Below are positions 1-7,689 of a stretch of DNA of 25,922 nucleotides, piece after piece (positions within the stretch are counted from its first letter, which is position 1; each line of letters opens with the position of its first letter). A program made the translations under genes and the position numbers. Source of the DNA: CAYGWX01 sp964353855 [NCBI: uncultured bacterium] (GTDB lineage Bacteria > Edwardsbacteria > CAYGWX01); the NCBI GenBank assembly GCA_964353855.1, contig CAYGWX010000029.1:1-25922 (forward strand), given 5' to 3'. The notes under the pieces were generated by a model, which worked only from the letters and a program-made list of their open reading frames with translations, did no database searches and was not told the origin of the DNA.

Positions 1-44
1 AGGTCAAGTGGGGGACGGCTTAGGTCCGTACCCTGAAAAAGACA

Positions 45-75
45 AGGGGCCCCGCGAAAACGGGGCTCCTTTTTT
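45..75. terminator. Bidirectional intrinsic terminator
   Basis: A 10-bp stem (45-54 with 61-70, one G:T pair) encloses a 6-base loop and is followed by a T run on the plus strand. Read on the minus strand the same hairpin is also followed by a T-rich stretch. It can therefore end a plus-strand gene lying left of the window and the minus-strand propeller operon that ends at 272. Confidence 0.8.
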
Positions 76-80
76 AATCC

Positions 81-157
81 GTCATTCCGGGCTTGACCCG
101 GAATCCAGTGTCTTTAGAGGGTGTCATTGCGAGGAGCGTTAGCGACGAAGCAATCTC
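81..157. repeat. Dispersed intergenic repeats (two elements)
   Basis: The first element has perfect inverted arms at 84-91 and 97-104 (ATTCCGGG/CCCGGAAT). The second, at 122-157, begins GTCATTGCGAGGAGCG and continues through GACGAAGCAATCTC. Both resemble short non-coding repeats that I recall from many unrelated bacterial genomes. No gene is seen between 1 and 271; the AT-rich stretch 228-266 looks like further repeat debris. Confidence 0.6.
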
Positions 158-271
158 ACCCTTCTGTTCAAAAGGTCATCCTCCCTGGCCTCGTTATTCC
201 GACATTGATCAAGGCTTTCTTAATTCGATTTGAAATTTAAAATTTACAATTATCAATTTACAATGAATCTT

Positions 272-2389
272 TTATCTTATCTTCACGATCCTCCCCAGCC
301 CGGCTTTCCCCTCCAGCGCCCTGATGAAATACACCCCGAGCCGCAAATCCATTCCGATTCGCTCCCCCTTGTAGGTCCCAACCCTCCTGCCCGCGATGTC
401 GTACAAGGCGAAGCGCTCGGCTTCGTGGCCGGGGATTCGGGCGAACGAGGTGAAGGGATTTGGGATTGCTAATAATCTGATCCCTAACCTCTGCCCTCTA
501 TCTTCCGTCGTTTCTTCTACCCACGTTCCTCCATCCGTGGTTTTCAAAATAAACCACCCGACGGCGTAACCCGTCTGATTGCTTGGAAAATAAACAGAAA
601 GAAAGTCACCAGAAGATGTGCCTGAAATTTGTCTTTCCCAACTCGTTCCACTATTGGTGGTTTTAAAGATGATACCCGAATTCCCCACGCTATAGCCGGT
701 TTGCTCGTTCTGGGGAAAATGTATAGATATTGGGCAGAGTGTTGTGTCTGAAGACGATCTTATCCAAGTAGTCCCTCCGTTTGTAGTTTTGAGGACACCG
801 CGCCCCCCTTCTGCGACATAGCCGGTCTGAGTGTTTTGGGGAAAATCAACACAGAAAAGATCATGGGTTGTTCCTGATGTCTGGTTGATCCAGCTTGCCC
901 CGCCATTAGTGGTCTTTAAAATCAGCCCCCCACTCCCTACGCTAAAGCCGGTCTGAGCATCAATGGGAAAATGCACAGAAAAGAGCCAATACCCTGCGCC
1001 CGAATCTTGGCTCACCCAAGCGCCCCCGCCATTAGTGGTCTTCATGATTACGCTACCCCACCCCACCGTATATCCCGTTTGTACATTCCCTGGGAAATAA
1101 ATCGAACGTAAAGGAACCTGGGTCCCCGATGGTTGAGTGACCCAATTTGTTCCTCCATCGGTAGTCTTTATGATGGTGCCGGTCCAACCTGCAGCGTAGC
1201 CAGTTTGTTCATCTATTGGAAACTGAACTGAGCAAAGAGCATTGGATATCCCGGAAGGCTGATCGACCCAGGTTAATCCCCCATCGGTAGTTTTCAAGAT
1301 GGTGCCTGTGCCCGATGCCCCGCCTGCGGCGTAGCCGGTCTGGTCATTCAGTGGAAAATGAACGGAATAAAGCACATGGGTTGTAGCATAACGTGTCAAA
1401 CTATACCAGGTGGTTCCTCCGTTCGTGGTCTTCAAGATGGTCCCCAGGGTCCCAACGACATAACCAGTCTGTTGGTCAGTTGGGAAACGAACAGAATACA
1501 GATCCTTAGTTGTTCCCGAAGACTGATTAACCCAACTGATACCACCATCTGTAGTCTTCAAAATGGTGCCGGAATAAGTTAAAGCGTAACCGGTCTGTAC
1601 ATTCTGCGGAAAATAAAGTGATAGCAGTTCTGTATGTACTCCAGTATCAATGCTGTCCCACGATGCTCCGCCATTCGTCGTCTTTAAAACGGTGCCCCTT
1701 TCTGCTACAATGTATCCGGTTTGGGCATCTACAGGGAATTGGACCAATCGAAGATGTTGAGTGACTCCCGATATGAGGCTGTCCCAGCTTGTTCCGCCAT
1801 TCGTCGTCTTCAAAATGAGGCCCCAACTAGGGTTCCCTCGCCAGCCTACGACGTAACCTGTCTGGACATTTGCAGGAAAGTTTACTGAATACAAATTATA
1901 GGTTGAATCCCTGAACTGACATGCCCATGTGGTTCCGCCGTTGGTTGTCTGATAGATGGACCCATTTCCAGATACTGCATAGCCGGTCGTAGCGTCAGTG
2001 GGGAATTGGGCTGTGTGTGGGGAATTCGCTGTGTCTGAAAACACATTTATCCAAGAAGTTCCTCCATCGGTTGTTTTTTTAAACAGATGCCCATCTCCAA
2101 TAACATAGCCAGTATTAGCATCTACTGGGAAATGGACAAAATATATGGGGTAGGAAGTTCCAATGGTTTTCCTGGTCCAAGTTATTCCGCCGTCAGTAGT
2201 TTTCAAGAGGGAGCTGTTGTTATATCCGTAGGCCCCCTCCGCTGCGTAACCCGTATTATTGTCAATAAAAGAGACTGAATAAAGGTTGTTGCCAGTGGGC
2301 CAGGGGCTCTGCCAGAACCAGCCAGCCCGGGTGAAGCCGGGCAATAAAAACAGCACGGCCGGGATCAAGGTGAATTTGAATAATCGCAT
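272..2389 (-). CDS. Secreted 14-unit YCF48-type beta-propeller protein with sorting tail (paralog C)
   Basis: A 705-residue exported protein, last gene of a three-paralog operon. Residues 1-22 are a signal peptide (basic start, hydrophobic core, likely cut after TRA). The body holds 14 units of about 45 residues with the core TGYxVGxxGTILKTTDGG and a following W, as in YCF48/photosystem-II-assembly-factor-like and BNR repeats. Fourteen units suit two seven-bladed propellers. The last 63 residues (643-705, from PNPF) form a T9SS type A-like sorting tail with LYDIAGRRVG and GVYFIR. The ATG follows AGGAGG (2395-2400) by five bases, in a leader shared with both paralogs. Its units are more diverged than those of the middle paralog. 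The specific function is unknown; surface binding or adhesion is an inference. Confidence 0.9.
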   Translation of the reverse strand: MRLFKFTLIPAVLFLLPGFTRAGWFWQSPWPTGNNLYSVSFIDNNTGYAAEGAYGYNNSSLLKTTDGGITWTRKTIGTSYPIYFVHFPVDANTGYVIGDGHLFKKTTDGGTSWINVFSDTANSPHTAQFPTDATTGYAVSGNGSIYQTTNGGTTWACQFRDSTYNLYSVNFPANVQTGYVVGWRGNPSWGLILKTTNGGTSWDSLISGVTQHLRLVQFPVDAQTGYIVAERGTVLKTTNGGASWDSIDTGVHTELLSLYFPQNVQTGYALTYSGTILKTTDGGISWVNQSSGTTKDLYSVRFPTDQQTGYVVGTLGTILKTTNGGTTWYSLTRYATTHVLYSVHFPLNDQTGYAAGGASGTGTILKTTDGGLTWVDQPSGISNALCSVQFPIDEQTGYAAGWTGTIIKTTDGGTNWVTQPSGTQVPLRSIYFPGNVQTGYTVGWGSVIMKTTNGGGAWVSQDSGAGYWLFSVHFPIDAQTGFSVGSGGLILKTTNGGASWINQTSGTTHDLFCVDFPQNTQTGYVAEGGRGVLKTTNGGTTWIRSSSDTTLCPISIHFPQNEQTGYSVGNSGIIFKTTNSGTSWERQISGTSSGDFLSVYFPSNQTGYAVGWFILKTTDGGTWVEETTEDRGQRLGIRLLAIPNPFTSFARIPGHEAERFALYDIAGRRVGTYKGERIGMDLRLGVYFIRALEGKAGLGRIVKIR

Positions 2390-2590
2390 CGCTTCCTCCT
2401 TTCCTATCTTATCTTCACGATCCTCGCCAACCCGGCTTTCCCCTCCAGCGCCCGGATGAAGTATACCCCGGGCCGTAACTCCATCCCGATTCGCTCCCCC
2501 TTGTAGGTCCCGACCCTCCTACCCGCGATGTCGTACAAAGCGAAGCGCTCGGCCTCATGGCCGGAGATTCGGGCGAATGAGACGAAGGGG
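2341..2590 (-). repeat. Paralog junction cassette, copy 1
   Basis: The 3' tail-coding part of paralog B, the 14-base spacer with its Shine-Dalgarno site, and the signal-peptide start of paralog C form a block almost identical in DNA to the A/B junction at about 4457-4690. Matching half-blocks occur at 272-460 (tail only) and about 6600-6660 (signal only). Tandem duplication of a whole gene unit would produce this arrangement. Confidence 0.75.
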
Positions 2591-4503
2591 TTTGGTATGG
2601 CTTTGAACACTTGGACCCTTGGTCCCTCGAACCCTTGGCTCCTGTTATCTTCGACGAACGACGCCCCGCCATTTGTAGTTTTTAGGATGGTCCCACCAAT
2701 CCCCACGGCATACCCGGTCTGGACTTCCACCGGAAAGTGTACGGAATAAAGCCAATTGCTCATCCCCGAGGTCTGGCTCACCCAGTTCGTTCCACCGTTT
2801 GTGGTCTTAAGGATGGTTCCCCCATACCCCACGGCATACCCGGCCAGGGCATCCCCTGGAAAGTAGACGGAAAAAAGGCGATCGGTCGTCCCCGAGGTCT
2901 GACTTATCCAGATCGCCCCTCCATTCGTGGTCTTCAGAATGGTGCCCCAATTCCCCACCGCAAAACCGGTAAGAGCATCCCCTGGAAAGCGGACGGACAA
3001 AAGATCGTTCGGCGTTCCCGAGGTCTGACTCACCCAGTTCGTCCCGCCGTTCGTGGTCTTACGGATGGTACCGCTATACCCCACGGCACACCCTATCAGG
3101 GCATCTACTGGAAAGTGGATGGATAACAGGGAATTGATCGTCCCCGAGAACTGGTTCACCCAGTTCGCTCCTCCGTCCGTAGTCTTAAGGATGGTGCCGT
3201 TTCCGCCTCCCACCGCATACCCCGTCTGGGCATTTCCCGGAAAGTGGACGGAATAAAGCCAATTGCTCGTCCCCGAGGTCTGGCTCACCCAGTCCGTTCC
3301 TCCGTTCGTAGTCTTCAGGATGAGACCCCTACTCCCCACCACATACCCCGTTTGGACATCCACCGGAAAGTGGACTGAATAAAGGTTATTCGTCATCCCC
3401 GATGTCTGGATCACCCAGTCCGCTCCCCCGTTCGTGGTCTTCATGATGGTGTTGCTTAAGAAATTAGTACCTCCCACCGTATACCCGGTCTGGGCATCCA
3501 CTGGAAAATGGACGGACCAAAGGTCATTCCCCGTGTCCGAGGTCTGGCTCACCCAGGTCGTTCCCCCGTCCGTGGTCTTCAGGATGATGCCGTAAACCCC
3601 TACCGCATACCCGGTTGAGACATCCTCAGGAAAGTGGACGGAATAAAGGTCATTCGTCGTGCCCGAGGTTTGGATCACCCAGTTCGCCCCCCCGTTCGTC
3701 GTCTTCAGGATGCTGCCCGCATTTCCCACCGCATACCTGATATTGGCATCCACAGGAAAGTGAACGGAATAAAGGGCCATGCCCATCACCGAGCTATCGC
3801 TCACCCAGTTCGTCCCTCCGTTCGTAGTCTTCACGATGAGACCACTTCCCACCGCATACCCGGTCTGAGTATCCAGAGAAAAATGGACAGAGTAAAGTAT
3901 GTTAGTTGTCCCCAAGCTCTGGCTTGTCCAGTTTCCTCCCCCATCACTAGTTTTGAGGATGGTGCCGGAGAGCCCCACCGCATAGCCGGTCTGCGCATCC
4001 AGTGGAAAATGGACGGAGTAAAGCCAATTGGTTGTCCCCGAGCTTTGGCTTGCCCAGTTCACTCCCCCATCCGTGGTCTTGAGGATGGTGCCGAAGCCTC
4101 CCACCGCATACCCGGTCTGCGCATTCAGTGGAAAATGGACGGAGTAAAGGTCCCTGGTTGTCCCCGAACTCTGGCTTGCCCAGTTCGCTCCTCCGTTCGT
4201 GGTCTTTAGGATGAAACCCCTACCCCCCACCGTATACCCAGTCAAGGCATCTACTGGAAAGCTGACGGAGTAAAGGTCATTCGTCGCCCCCGAAGCCTGG
4301 CTCACCCAGTTCATCCCCCCGTCCGTGGTCTTGAGGATCGTGCCTACCACCCCAGCGGCATAGCCCGTGGCGTTATCAAGGAAGCAAACCGAACGAAGCG
4401 TGTTCCCCTGCGGCAGGGGGTTCTGCCAGAACCACCCCGCCTGCCCGATTCCGGGCAATAAAAATAGCACGGCCGGGATCAAGATGTATTTGAATGATCG
4501 CAT
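2404..4503 (-). CDS. Secreted 14-unit YCF48-type beta-propeller protein with sorting tail (paralog B)
   Basis: A 699-residue exported protein, middle gene of the operon, 14 bases from each neighbour. It has a signal peptide at 1-22 (cut near GQA), 14 propeller units and a 63-residue tail at 637-699. The units are strikingly alike: long stretches repeat as SQTSGT, LYSVHFP and DAQTGYAVG, and the DNA repeats nearly as closely, suggesting recent homogenisation inside the gene. Two units have lost the TGY core (NIRYAVG and LIGCAVG). The start is the ATG at 4503, preceded by AGGAGG at 4509-4514. The family identity (YCF48/BNR propeller) is clear. The ligand is not; no catalytic motif is visible, so a binding, structural or adhesive role is inferred. 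Confidence 0.9.
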   Translation of the reverse strand: MRSFKYILIPAVLFLLPGIGQAGWFWQNPLPQGNTLRSVCFLDNATGYAAGVVGTILKTTDGGMNWVSQASGATNDLYSVSFPVDALTGYTVGGRGFILKTTNGGANWASQSSGTTRDLYSVHFPLNAQTGYAVGGFGTILKTTDGGVNWASQSSGTTNWLYSVHFPLDAQTGYAVGLSGTILKTSDGGGNWTSQSLGTTNILYSVHFSLDTQTGYAVGSGLIVKTTNGGTNWVSDSSVMGMALYSVHFPVDANIRYAVGNAGSILKTTNGGANWVIQTSGTTNDLYSVHFPEDVSTGYAVGVYGIILKTTDGGTTWVSQTSDTGNDLWSVHFPVDAQTGYTVGGTNFLSNTIMKTTNGGADWVIQTSGMTNNLYSVHFPVDVQTGYVVGSRGLILKTTNGGTDWVSQTSGTSNWLYSVHFPGNAQTGYAVGGGNGTILKTTDGGANWVNQFSGTINSLLSIHFPVDALIGCAVGYSGTIRKTTNGGTNWVSQTSGTPNDLLSVRFPGDALTGFAVGNWGTILKTTNGGAIWISQTSGTTDRLFSVYFPGDALAGYAVGYGGTILKTTNGGTNWVSQTSGMSNWLYSVHFPVEVQTGYAVGIGGTILKTTNGGASFVEDNRSQGFEGPRVQVFKAIPNPFVSFARISGHEAERFALYDIAGRRVGTYKGERIGMELRPGVYFIRALEGKAGLARIVKIR

Positions 4504-4690
4504 CGCTTCCTCCTTTCCTATCGTAGCTTCACGATCCTCCCCAGTCCGGCTTTCATGTCCAGCGCCCGGATGAAGTAGACCCCGGGCCGCAAATTCATCC
4601 CGATTCGCTCTCCCTTGTAGGTCCCGACCTTCCTGCCCGTGATGTCGTACAGCGCGAAGCGGTCGGCTTCGTGGCCGGGGGTGGTTGAAA
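4457..4690 (-). repeat. Paralog junction cassette, copy 2
   Basis: Same block as at 2341-2590, spanning the tail of paralog A, the 14-base spacer and the signal-peptide start of paralog B. The differences between copies are scattered single bases, mostly synonymous. Confidence 0.75.
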
Positions 4691-6647
4691 AGGAAATAAA
4701 GGGGTTGGGGATTACCTTGACCCTTTGGCCCTTCGGCCCCACGAACCCTTGATCCCTATCGTCTTCCACCCACGTCCCCCCATCCGTGGTCTTCAAAATG
4801 GTGCCAACCTCCCCCACCGCATATCCGGTCAGGGCATCCTGAGGGAATTGAACAGAGCGAAGGGGCTGCGTTGTGCCTGAGGGTTGGTTTATCCAAAATG
4901 CTCCGCCGTCGGTCGTTTTCAGAATGGTCCCATTATCTCCAACGGCATAGCCGGTATTCGCATCTATCGGAAAATAGACTTCAGATAATATATAACTTGT
5001 GCCTGAAGTTTGGCTTTGCCAGGTCGCACCTCCATCGGTTGTTTTTGTGATTGAACCCAAAACCCCAACTGCGTAGCCGGTTACAGGGTCTAAAGGAAAA
5101 TAAATAGAAAGTAGCACGTCTGTGCCCGTAGGGTGGTAGACCCATGTCGCTCCGCTATCCGTAGTCTTGAAGACGTATCCTTGTGAAATCGTTCCGCCTG
5201 CGATGTAGCCCGTAATGGCATCGGAAGGGAAATAGACCGATAAAAGCCAATAGGATGTGCCTAAAGATTGTAAGCCCCAACTCGCCCCTCCGTCGGTGGT
5301 TTTTAGAACAGTCCCTTGTGGCCCGACGGTATAACCAGTCAGAATATCCCTGGGGAACTGGACACAATAAAGGTCATTGGTCGTCCCGGAGTTCAGCTTG
5401 GTCCACGTCGTACCCTCATCTGTGGTTTTTTCGATTTCCCCTGAATTACCCACAACGTAACCTGTTTGAGTATCTAATGGGAAATCGATCGATAAAAGGT
5501 TCCGGTTTAAACCTAAGGGCTGGCTGGTCCAGAAAGAGCCACCGTTGGTTGTTTTTACAATGAGGTCAGAGAAGCCGCCGTCATATCCAGCGATGAAGCC
5601 GGTGTTCGCATCCACTGGGAAGCAGACGGAATTGAGGTCACCGCGTGTGCCCGAGTTTAGTTTGGTCCAGGTCGCTCCGGCATCTGTGGTCTTTAAAATG
5701 ACACCTCTTGACCCGACGGCATAGCCAGTATCTTCTCGCAGCGGAAAGTGGATATCGTAGAGATCGGTTGTTGTTGCCGAATCCTGCTTGCTCCAAGAGT
5801 TACCACCGTCGGTCGTCTTAAAAATCAGAGAGAAATCGCCTTGGTTAGTCCAATGAAGGCCTGTGACATAACCGGTATCGGGATTCGATGGGAAATTGAC
5901 GGACCACCAAATATGGGTTGTATCGGTGTTTTTGCTGACCCAACTCAAGCCTCCGTCCGTGGTTTTAAGAACTGTCCCCTTCCAACCCACGGCGTAACCT
6001 GTCAGGGCATTTACAGGGAAATCAATTCCTAAAAGAGCGGGAGTCTGCCCGATTATTAACGAATCCCATGTTGCTCCGCCATCCGTGGTCTTGAGGATAC
6101 ACCTGCTGCCCCAAAACCCACCTAAAATGTAGCCATTAAGGGCATCCGTTGGAAAGAGGACGGAATGTAGGTCCAGAGTCGTACCTGAAACTTGCCTGCC
6201 CCAGGTAATACCCCCATTCGTGGTTTTTAATATAGTCCCAGAATCTCCTACTGCATACCCTGTATTGGCATCAACCGGGAAATGGACGGAGAAAAGTTGA
6301 AAAGTCGTGTCTGAGTTCTGATTGACCCAGGTTGTTCCGCCATCCGTAGTCTTGATGAGCGCGCCTCGGTGCCCGACAGCATACCCTGTTAAGCTATTAA
6401 CCGGAAAATGGACAGCGCGGAGAGTATAGTAGTTTGTTGAATCTAAACGAGTCCATGTGACGCCTCCGTTTGTTGTTTTCAGGTTAGCATACCCTCCTAC
6501 AACGTAACCGGTCATGTTATCTGTAAAGTAAACGGAGTAAAGGGGGTTAGCTGTTGGGTTTGGTCTCTGCCAGACCCACCCGCCCTGGGCGAATCCGGGC
6601 AATGAAAACAGCACGGCCGGGATCAAGATGTATTTGAATAATCGCAT
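4518..6647 (-). CDS. Secreted 14-unit YCF48-type beta-propeller protein with sorting tail (paralog A, first in operon)
   Basis: A 709-residue exported protein and the promoter-proximal gene of the three-paralog operon. Residues 1-22 are a signal peptide nearly identical to those of its paralogs (MRLFKYILIPAVLF). There are 14 KTTDGG-type propeller units and a 63-residue sorting tail at 647-709. I chose the ATG at 6647 because the same AGGAGG leader (6653-6658) precedes it as in the other two genes, and because a promoter at 6712-6740 puts the transcript start near 6705. An upstream GTG at 6707 would add 20 residues before the signal peptide and lies at the transcript start, so it is unlikely. 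The function beyond a secreted propeller is unknown. Confidence 0.9.
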   Translation of the reverse strand: MRLFKYILIPAVLFSLPGFAQGGWVWQRPNPTANPLYSVYFTDNMTGYVVGGYANLKTTNGGVTWTRLDSTNYYTLRAVHFPVNSLTGYAVGHRGALIKTTDGGTTWVNQNSDTTFQLFSVHFPVDANTGYAVGDSGTILKTTNGGITWGRQVSGTTLDLHSVLFPTDALNGYILGGFWGSRCILKTTDGGATWDSLIIGQTPALLGIDFPVNALTGYAVGWKGTVLKTTDGGLSWVSKNTDTTHIWWSVNFPSNPDTGYVTGLHWTNQGDFSLIFKTTDGGNSWSKQDSATTTDLYDIHFPLREDTGYAVGSRGVILKTTDAGATWTKLNSGTRGDLNSVCFPVDANTGFIAGYDGGFSDLIVKTTNGGSFWTSQPLGLNRNLLSIDFPLDTQTGYVVGNSGEIEKTTDEGTTWTKLNSGTTNDLYCVQFPRDILTGYTVGPQGTVLKTTDGGASWGLQSLGTSYWLLSVYFPSDAITGYIAGGTISQGYVFKTTDSGATWVYHPTGTDVLLSIYFPLDPVTGYAVGVLGSITKTTDGGATWQSQTSGTSYILSEVYFPIDANTGYAVGDNGTILKTTDGGAFWINQPSGTTQPLRSVQFPQDALTGYAVGEVGTILKTTDGGTWVEDDRDQGFVGPKGQRVKVIPNPFISFSTTPGHEADRFALYDITGRKVGTYKGERIGMNLRPGVYFIRALDMKAGLGRIVKLR

Positions 6648-6711
6648 CGCTTCCTCCTTTCCATGCTCTTCGGGTTGAACAGACCAGGAACCTTGTTCAA
6701 AAGACACCTAT

Positions 6712-6740
6712 ATCATACGGCAAAATCCCGGTTTTGTCAA
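6712..6740 (-). promoter_or_regulatory. Sigma70-type promoter of the propeller operon
   Basis: On the minus strand there is a -35 TTGACA (6735-6740), a 17-base spacer and a -10 TATGAT (6712-6717). Transcription would start near 6705 and give a leader of about 58 bases to the ATG at 6647. The -35 box continues as TTGACAAAACC, which recurs at two other promoters in the window. Confidence 0.75.
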
Positions 6741-6818
6741 GCCTTCCAGCCGATTTTTAACTCTTTCTTAGTCGTTCTCTGCGTCCTCTCTTTTATCCCT
6801 TTGCGTTTTCTGTCCCAG

Positions 6819-6845
6819 CGAAGCGAAGATCCCGATTTATCGGGA
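6819..6845. repeat. Dispersed hairpin, TCCCGAT family
   Basis: GCGAAGCG is followed by inverted arms TCCCGAT and ATCGGGA around a TT centre. A related element with the same GCGAAGCG lead and a longer stem lies at 21099-21134. Confidence 0.5.
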
Positions 6846-6910
6846 CGGTAATCCGTTTTCTTTGATCCTCTCCATCCCTCCCCGAACCGAGGTTCCATCT
6901 CGCTCCAGGA

Positions 6911-7031
6911 ATTAGTGTGAAGTTGGCGTTAAATTAGTGTTAAGTTAGTGTTAAATTAGTGTTAAATTAGACTTAAATTAGTGTTAAATTAGACACAACT
7001 TAGTGTGAACTTGGCGGGAACACGGCGGGAG
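6911..7031 (+). repeat. 11-bp tandem repeat array, about 11 units
   Basis: From 6911 the sequence divides without gaps into eleven 11-base units. The central form is ATTAGTGTTAA (exact at 6933, 6955 and 6977), with variants such as GTTGGCGTTAA, CTTAGTGTGAA and CTTGGCGGGAA drifting toward the right end. The period is not a multiple of three and stop codons abound, so it is not coding. The array lies about 170 bases upstream of the propeller-operon -35 box. The 11-base period is near one DNA helical turn, which would place each unit on the same face. Confidence 0.85.
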
Positions 7032-7191
7032 GATTTACCGCAGTCCGTTGATAATCCTTGGGTTATGCCTGAAAAGGATGGGGTAGGAGGTGGGCTTGGT
7101 TTGATTAATTGGTAGATAAGTCTATGAATTACAGTTGGTTAATGATGTTAAGCGTTTTGCAGGGCTTCGGGAGGAGGGATGGGGTCCCAAA

Positions 7192-7225
7192 GCAAGGGGC
7201 TCCCGATAAATCGGGGGCCCCTTGC
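7192..7225 (-). terminator. Long hairpin, probable terminator of the minus-strand mini-gene
   Basis: A 16-bp stem (7192-7207 with 7210-7225, one mismatch that becomes G:U on one strand) closes on a two-base loop. On the minus strand it starts 16 bases after the stop codon at 7242 and is followed only by a short T run, so termination may be imperfect. Its core CCCGAT/ATCGGG matches other hairpins in the window. Confidence 0.55.
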
Positions 7226-7241
7226 TCGGTTCTTGCGGGCG

Positions 7242-7496
7242 CTACTCGGTGACCTTGTAGATGACGTCGCCCTCGTGCACGGGGGAGTCCGCGAGCATGG
7301 CCACGTCCATTCCCGGCCCGGCTTCCGGGATGGGCTGGTGCTCCAGCTGGAGCGAGCCCACGGCCTGGGTCAGGTCGGTGTGCTTGCCCTTGATGTGTAT
7401 CCTGTCCCCGACCTTGAGGGGCTCGCTTAAGGCCAGGACCGCGACCTTCACCTTGCCGAAGTAGTGCGTGATCTTTCCGATCTCTTTTTCCTCCAT
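7242..7496 (-). CDS. EF-Tu domain 2-like mini-protein (translation factor-like)
   Basis: An 84-residue soluble protein. The segment from about residue 6 to 40 (GKITHYFGKVKVAVLALS, then LKVGDRIHIKG) has the look of the beta-barrel domain 2 of EF-Tu-type GTPases, and the end (VHEGDVIYKV) closes the barrel. There is no GTPase domain; stand-alone versions of this domain are annotated as elongation factor-like proteins of unknown role. The ATG at 7496 is chosen because AGAGGAG lies seven bases upstream (7503-7509) and a promoter lies at 7523-7552; a start at 7562 would lie upstream of that promoter. It is divergent from the methyltransferase operon with a shared control region. Whether the two are functionally linked is unknown. 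Confidence 0.75.
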   Translation of the reverse strand: MEEKEIGKITHYFGKVKVAVLALSEPLKVGDRIHIKGKHTDLTQAVGSLQLEHQPIPEAGPGMDVAMLADSPVHEGDVIYKVTE

Positions 7497-7522
7497 GGCT
7501 TCTCTCCTCTCGGGATGCTGTA

Positions 7523-7552
7523 ATCTTACCCTTTCGGGGGCGGCGTTGTCAA
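7523..7552 (-). promoter_or_regulatory. Promoter of the EF-Tu domain 2-like gene
   Basis: On the minus strand there is a -35 TTGACA (7547-7552), an 18-base spacer and a -10 TAAGAT (7523-7528). The start would be near 7516, giving a leader of about 20 bases that includes the AGAGGAG ribosome binding site. Confidence 0.6.
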
Positions 7553-7562
7553 GACGCTGCAA

Positions 7563-7585
7563 CCCCTGGGGACCGTCCCCCGGGG
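7563..7585. promoter_or_regulatory. 23-bp palindrome between divergent promoters
   Basis: Eleven-base arms (7563-7573 and 7575-7585) match with one mismatch around a central C at 7574; the inner half is GGGGAC-C-GTCCCC. It lies between the -35 box of the minus-strand gene (7547-7552) and the candidate -35 box of the methyltransferase operon (7598-7603). It is a plausible operator for a dimeric regulator. A dispersed GC-rich hairpin is the alternative. Confidence 0.45.
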
Positions 7586-7597
7586 CTGGGGCGAGGC

Positions 7598-7627
7598 TTG
7601 ATTTTTCTCCTGCCCATGTGGTAAACT
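7598..7627 (+). promoter_or_regulatory. Candidate promoter of the methyltransferase operon
   Basis: A -35 TTGATT (7598-7603), an 18-base spacer and a -10 TAAACT (7622-7627) match the consensus only moderately. The start would be near 7634, about 56 bases before the ATG at 7690. I see no cobalamin riboswitch in this short leader. Confidence 0.4.
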
Positions 7628-7689
7628 TCTTCGCTTATGAAGACGGACCAACGAGGCGTTATGAAGGACTTAGGAAAAGGAGTGTGGGA

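Larger units (their letters stand above)
6648..7241. other. Gene-free interval with repeats
   Basis: No coding region is supported here. It holds the propeller-operon promoter (6712-6740), an inverted repeat (6819-6845), an 11-bp tandem array (6911-7031), about 160 bases with no recognised feature (7032-7191) and a long hairpin (7192-7225). The only short open frame I saw near 7066 has no ribosome binding site. Confidence 0.7.

Noticed and set aside
230-472. 80-codon plus-strand open frame at the left edge
   Set aside because: Lies antisense to the sorting-tail region of propeller paralog C; no independent support.
3634-4209. Plus-strand repetitive open frame opposite propeller paralog B
   Set aside because: Its repeats merely mirror the propeller units on the other strand.
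6911-7031. CRISPR array
   Set aside because: Units are 11 bases with no spacers; not a CRISPR layout, and no cas gene is present.
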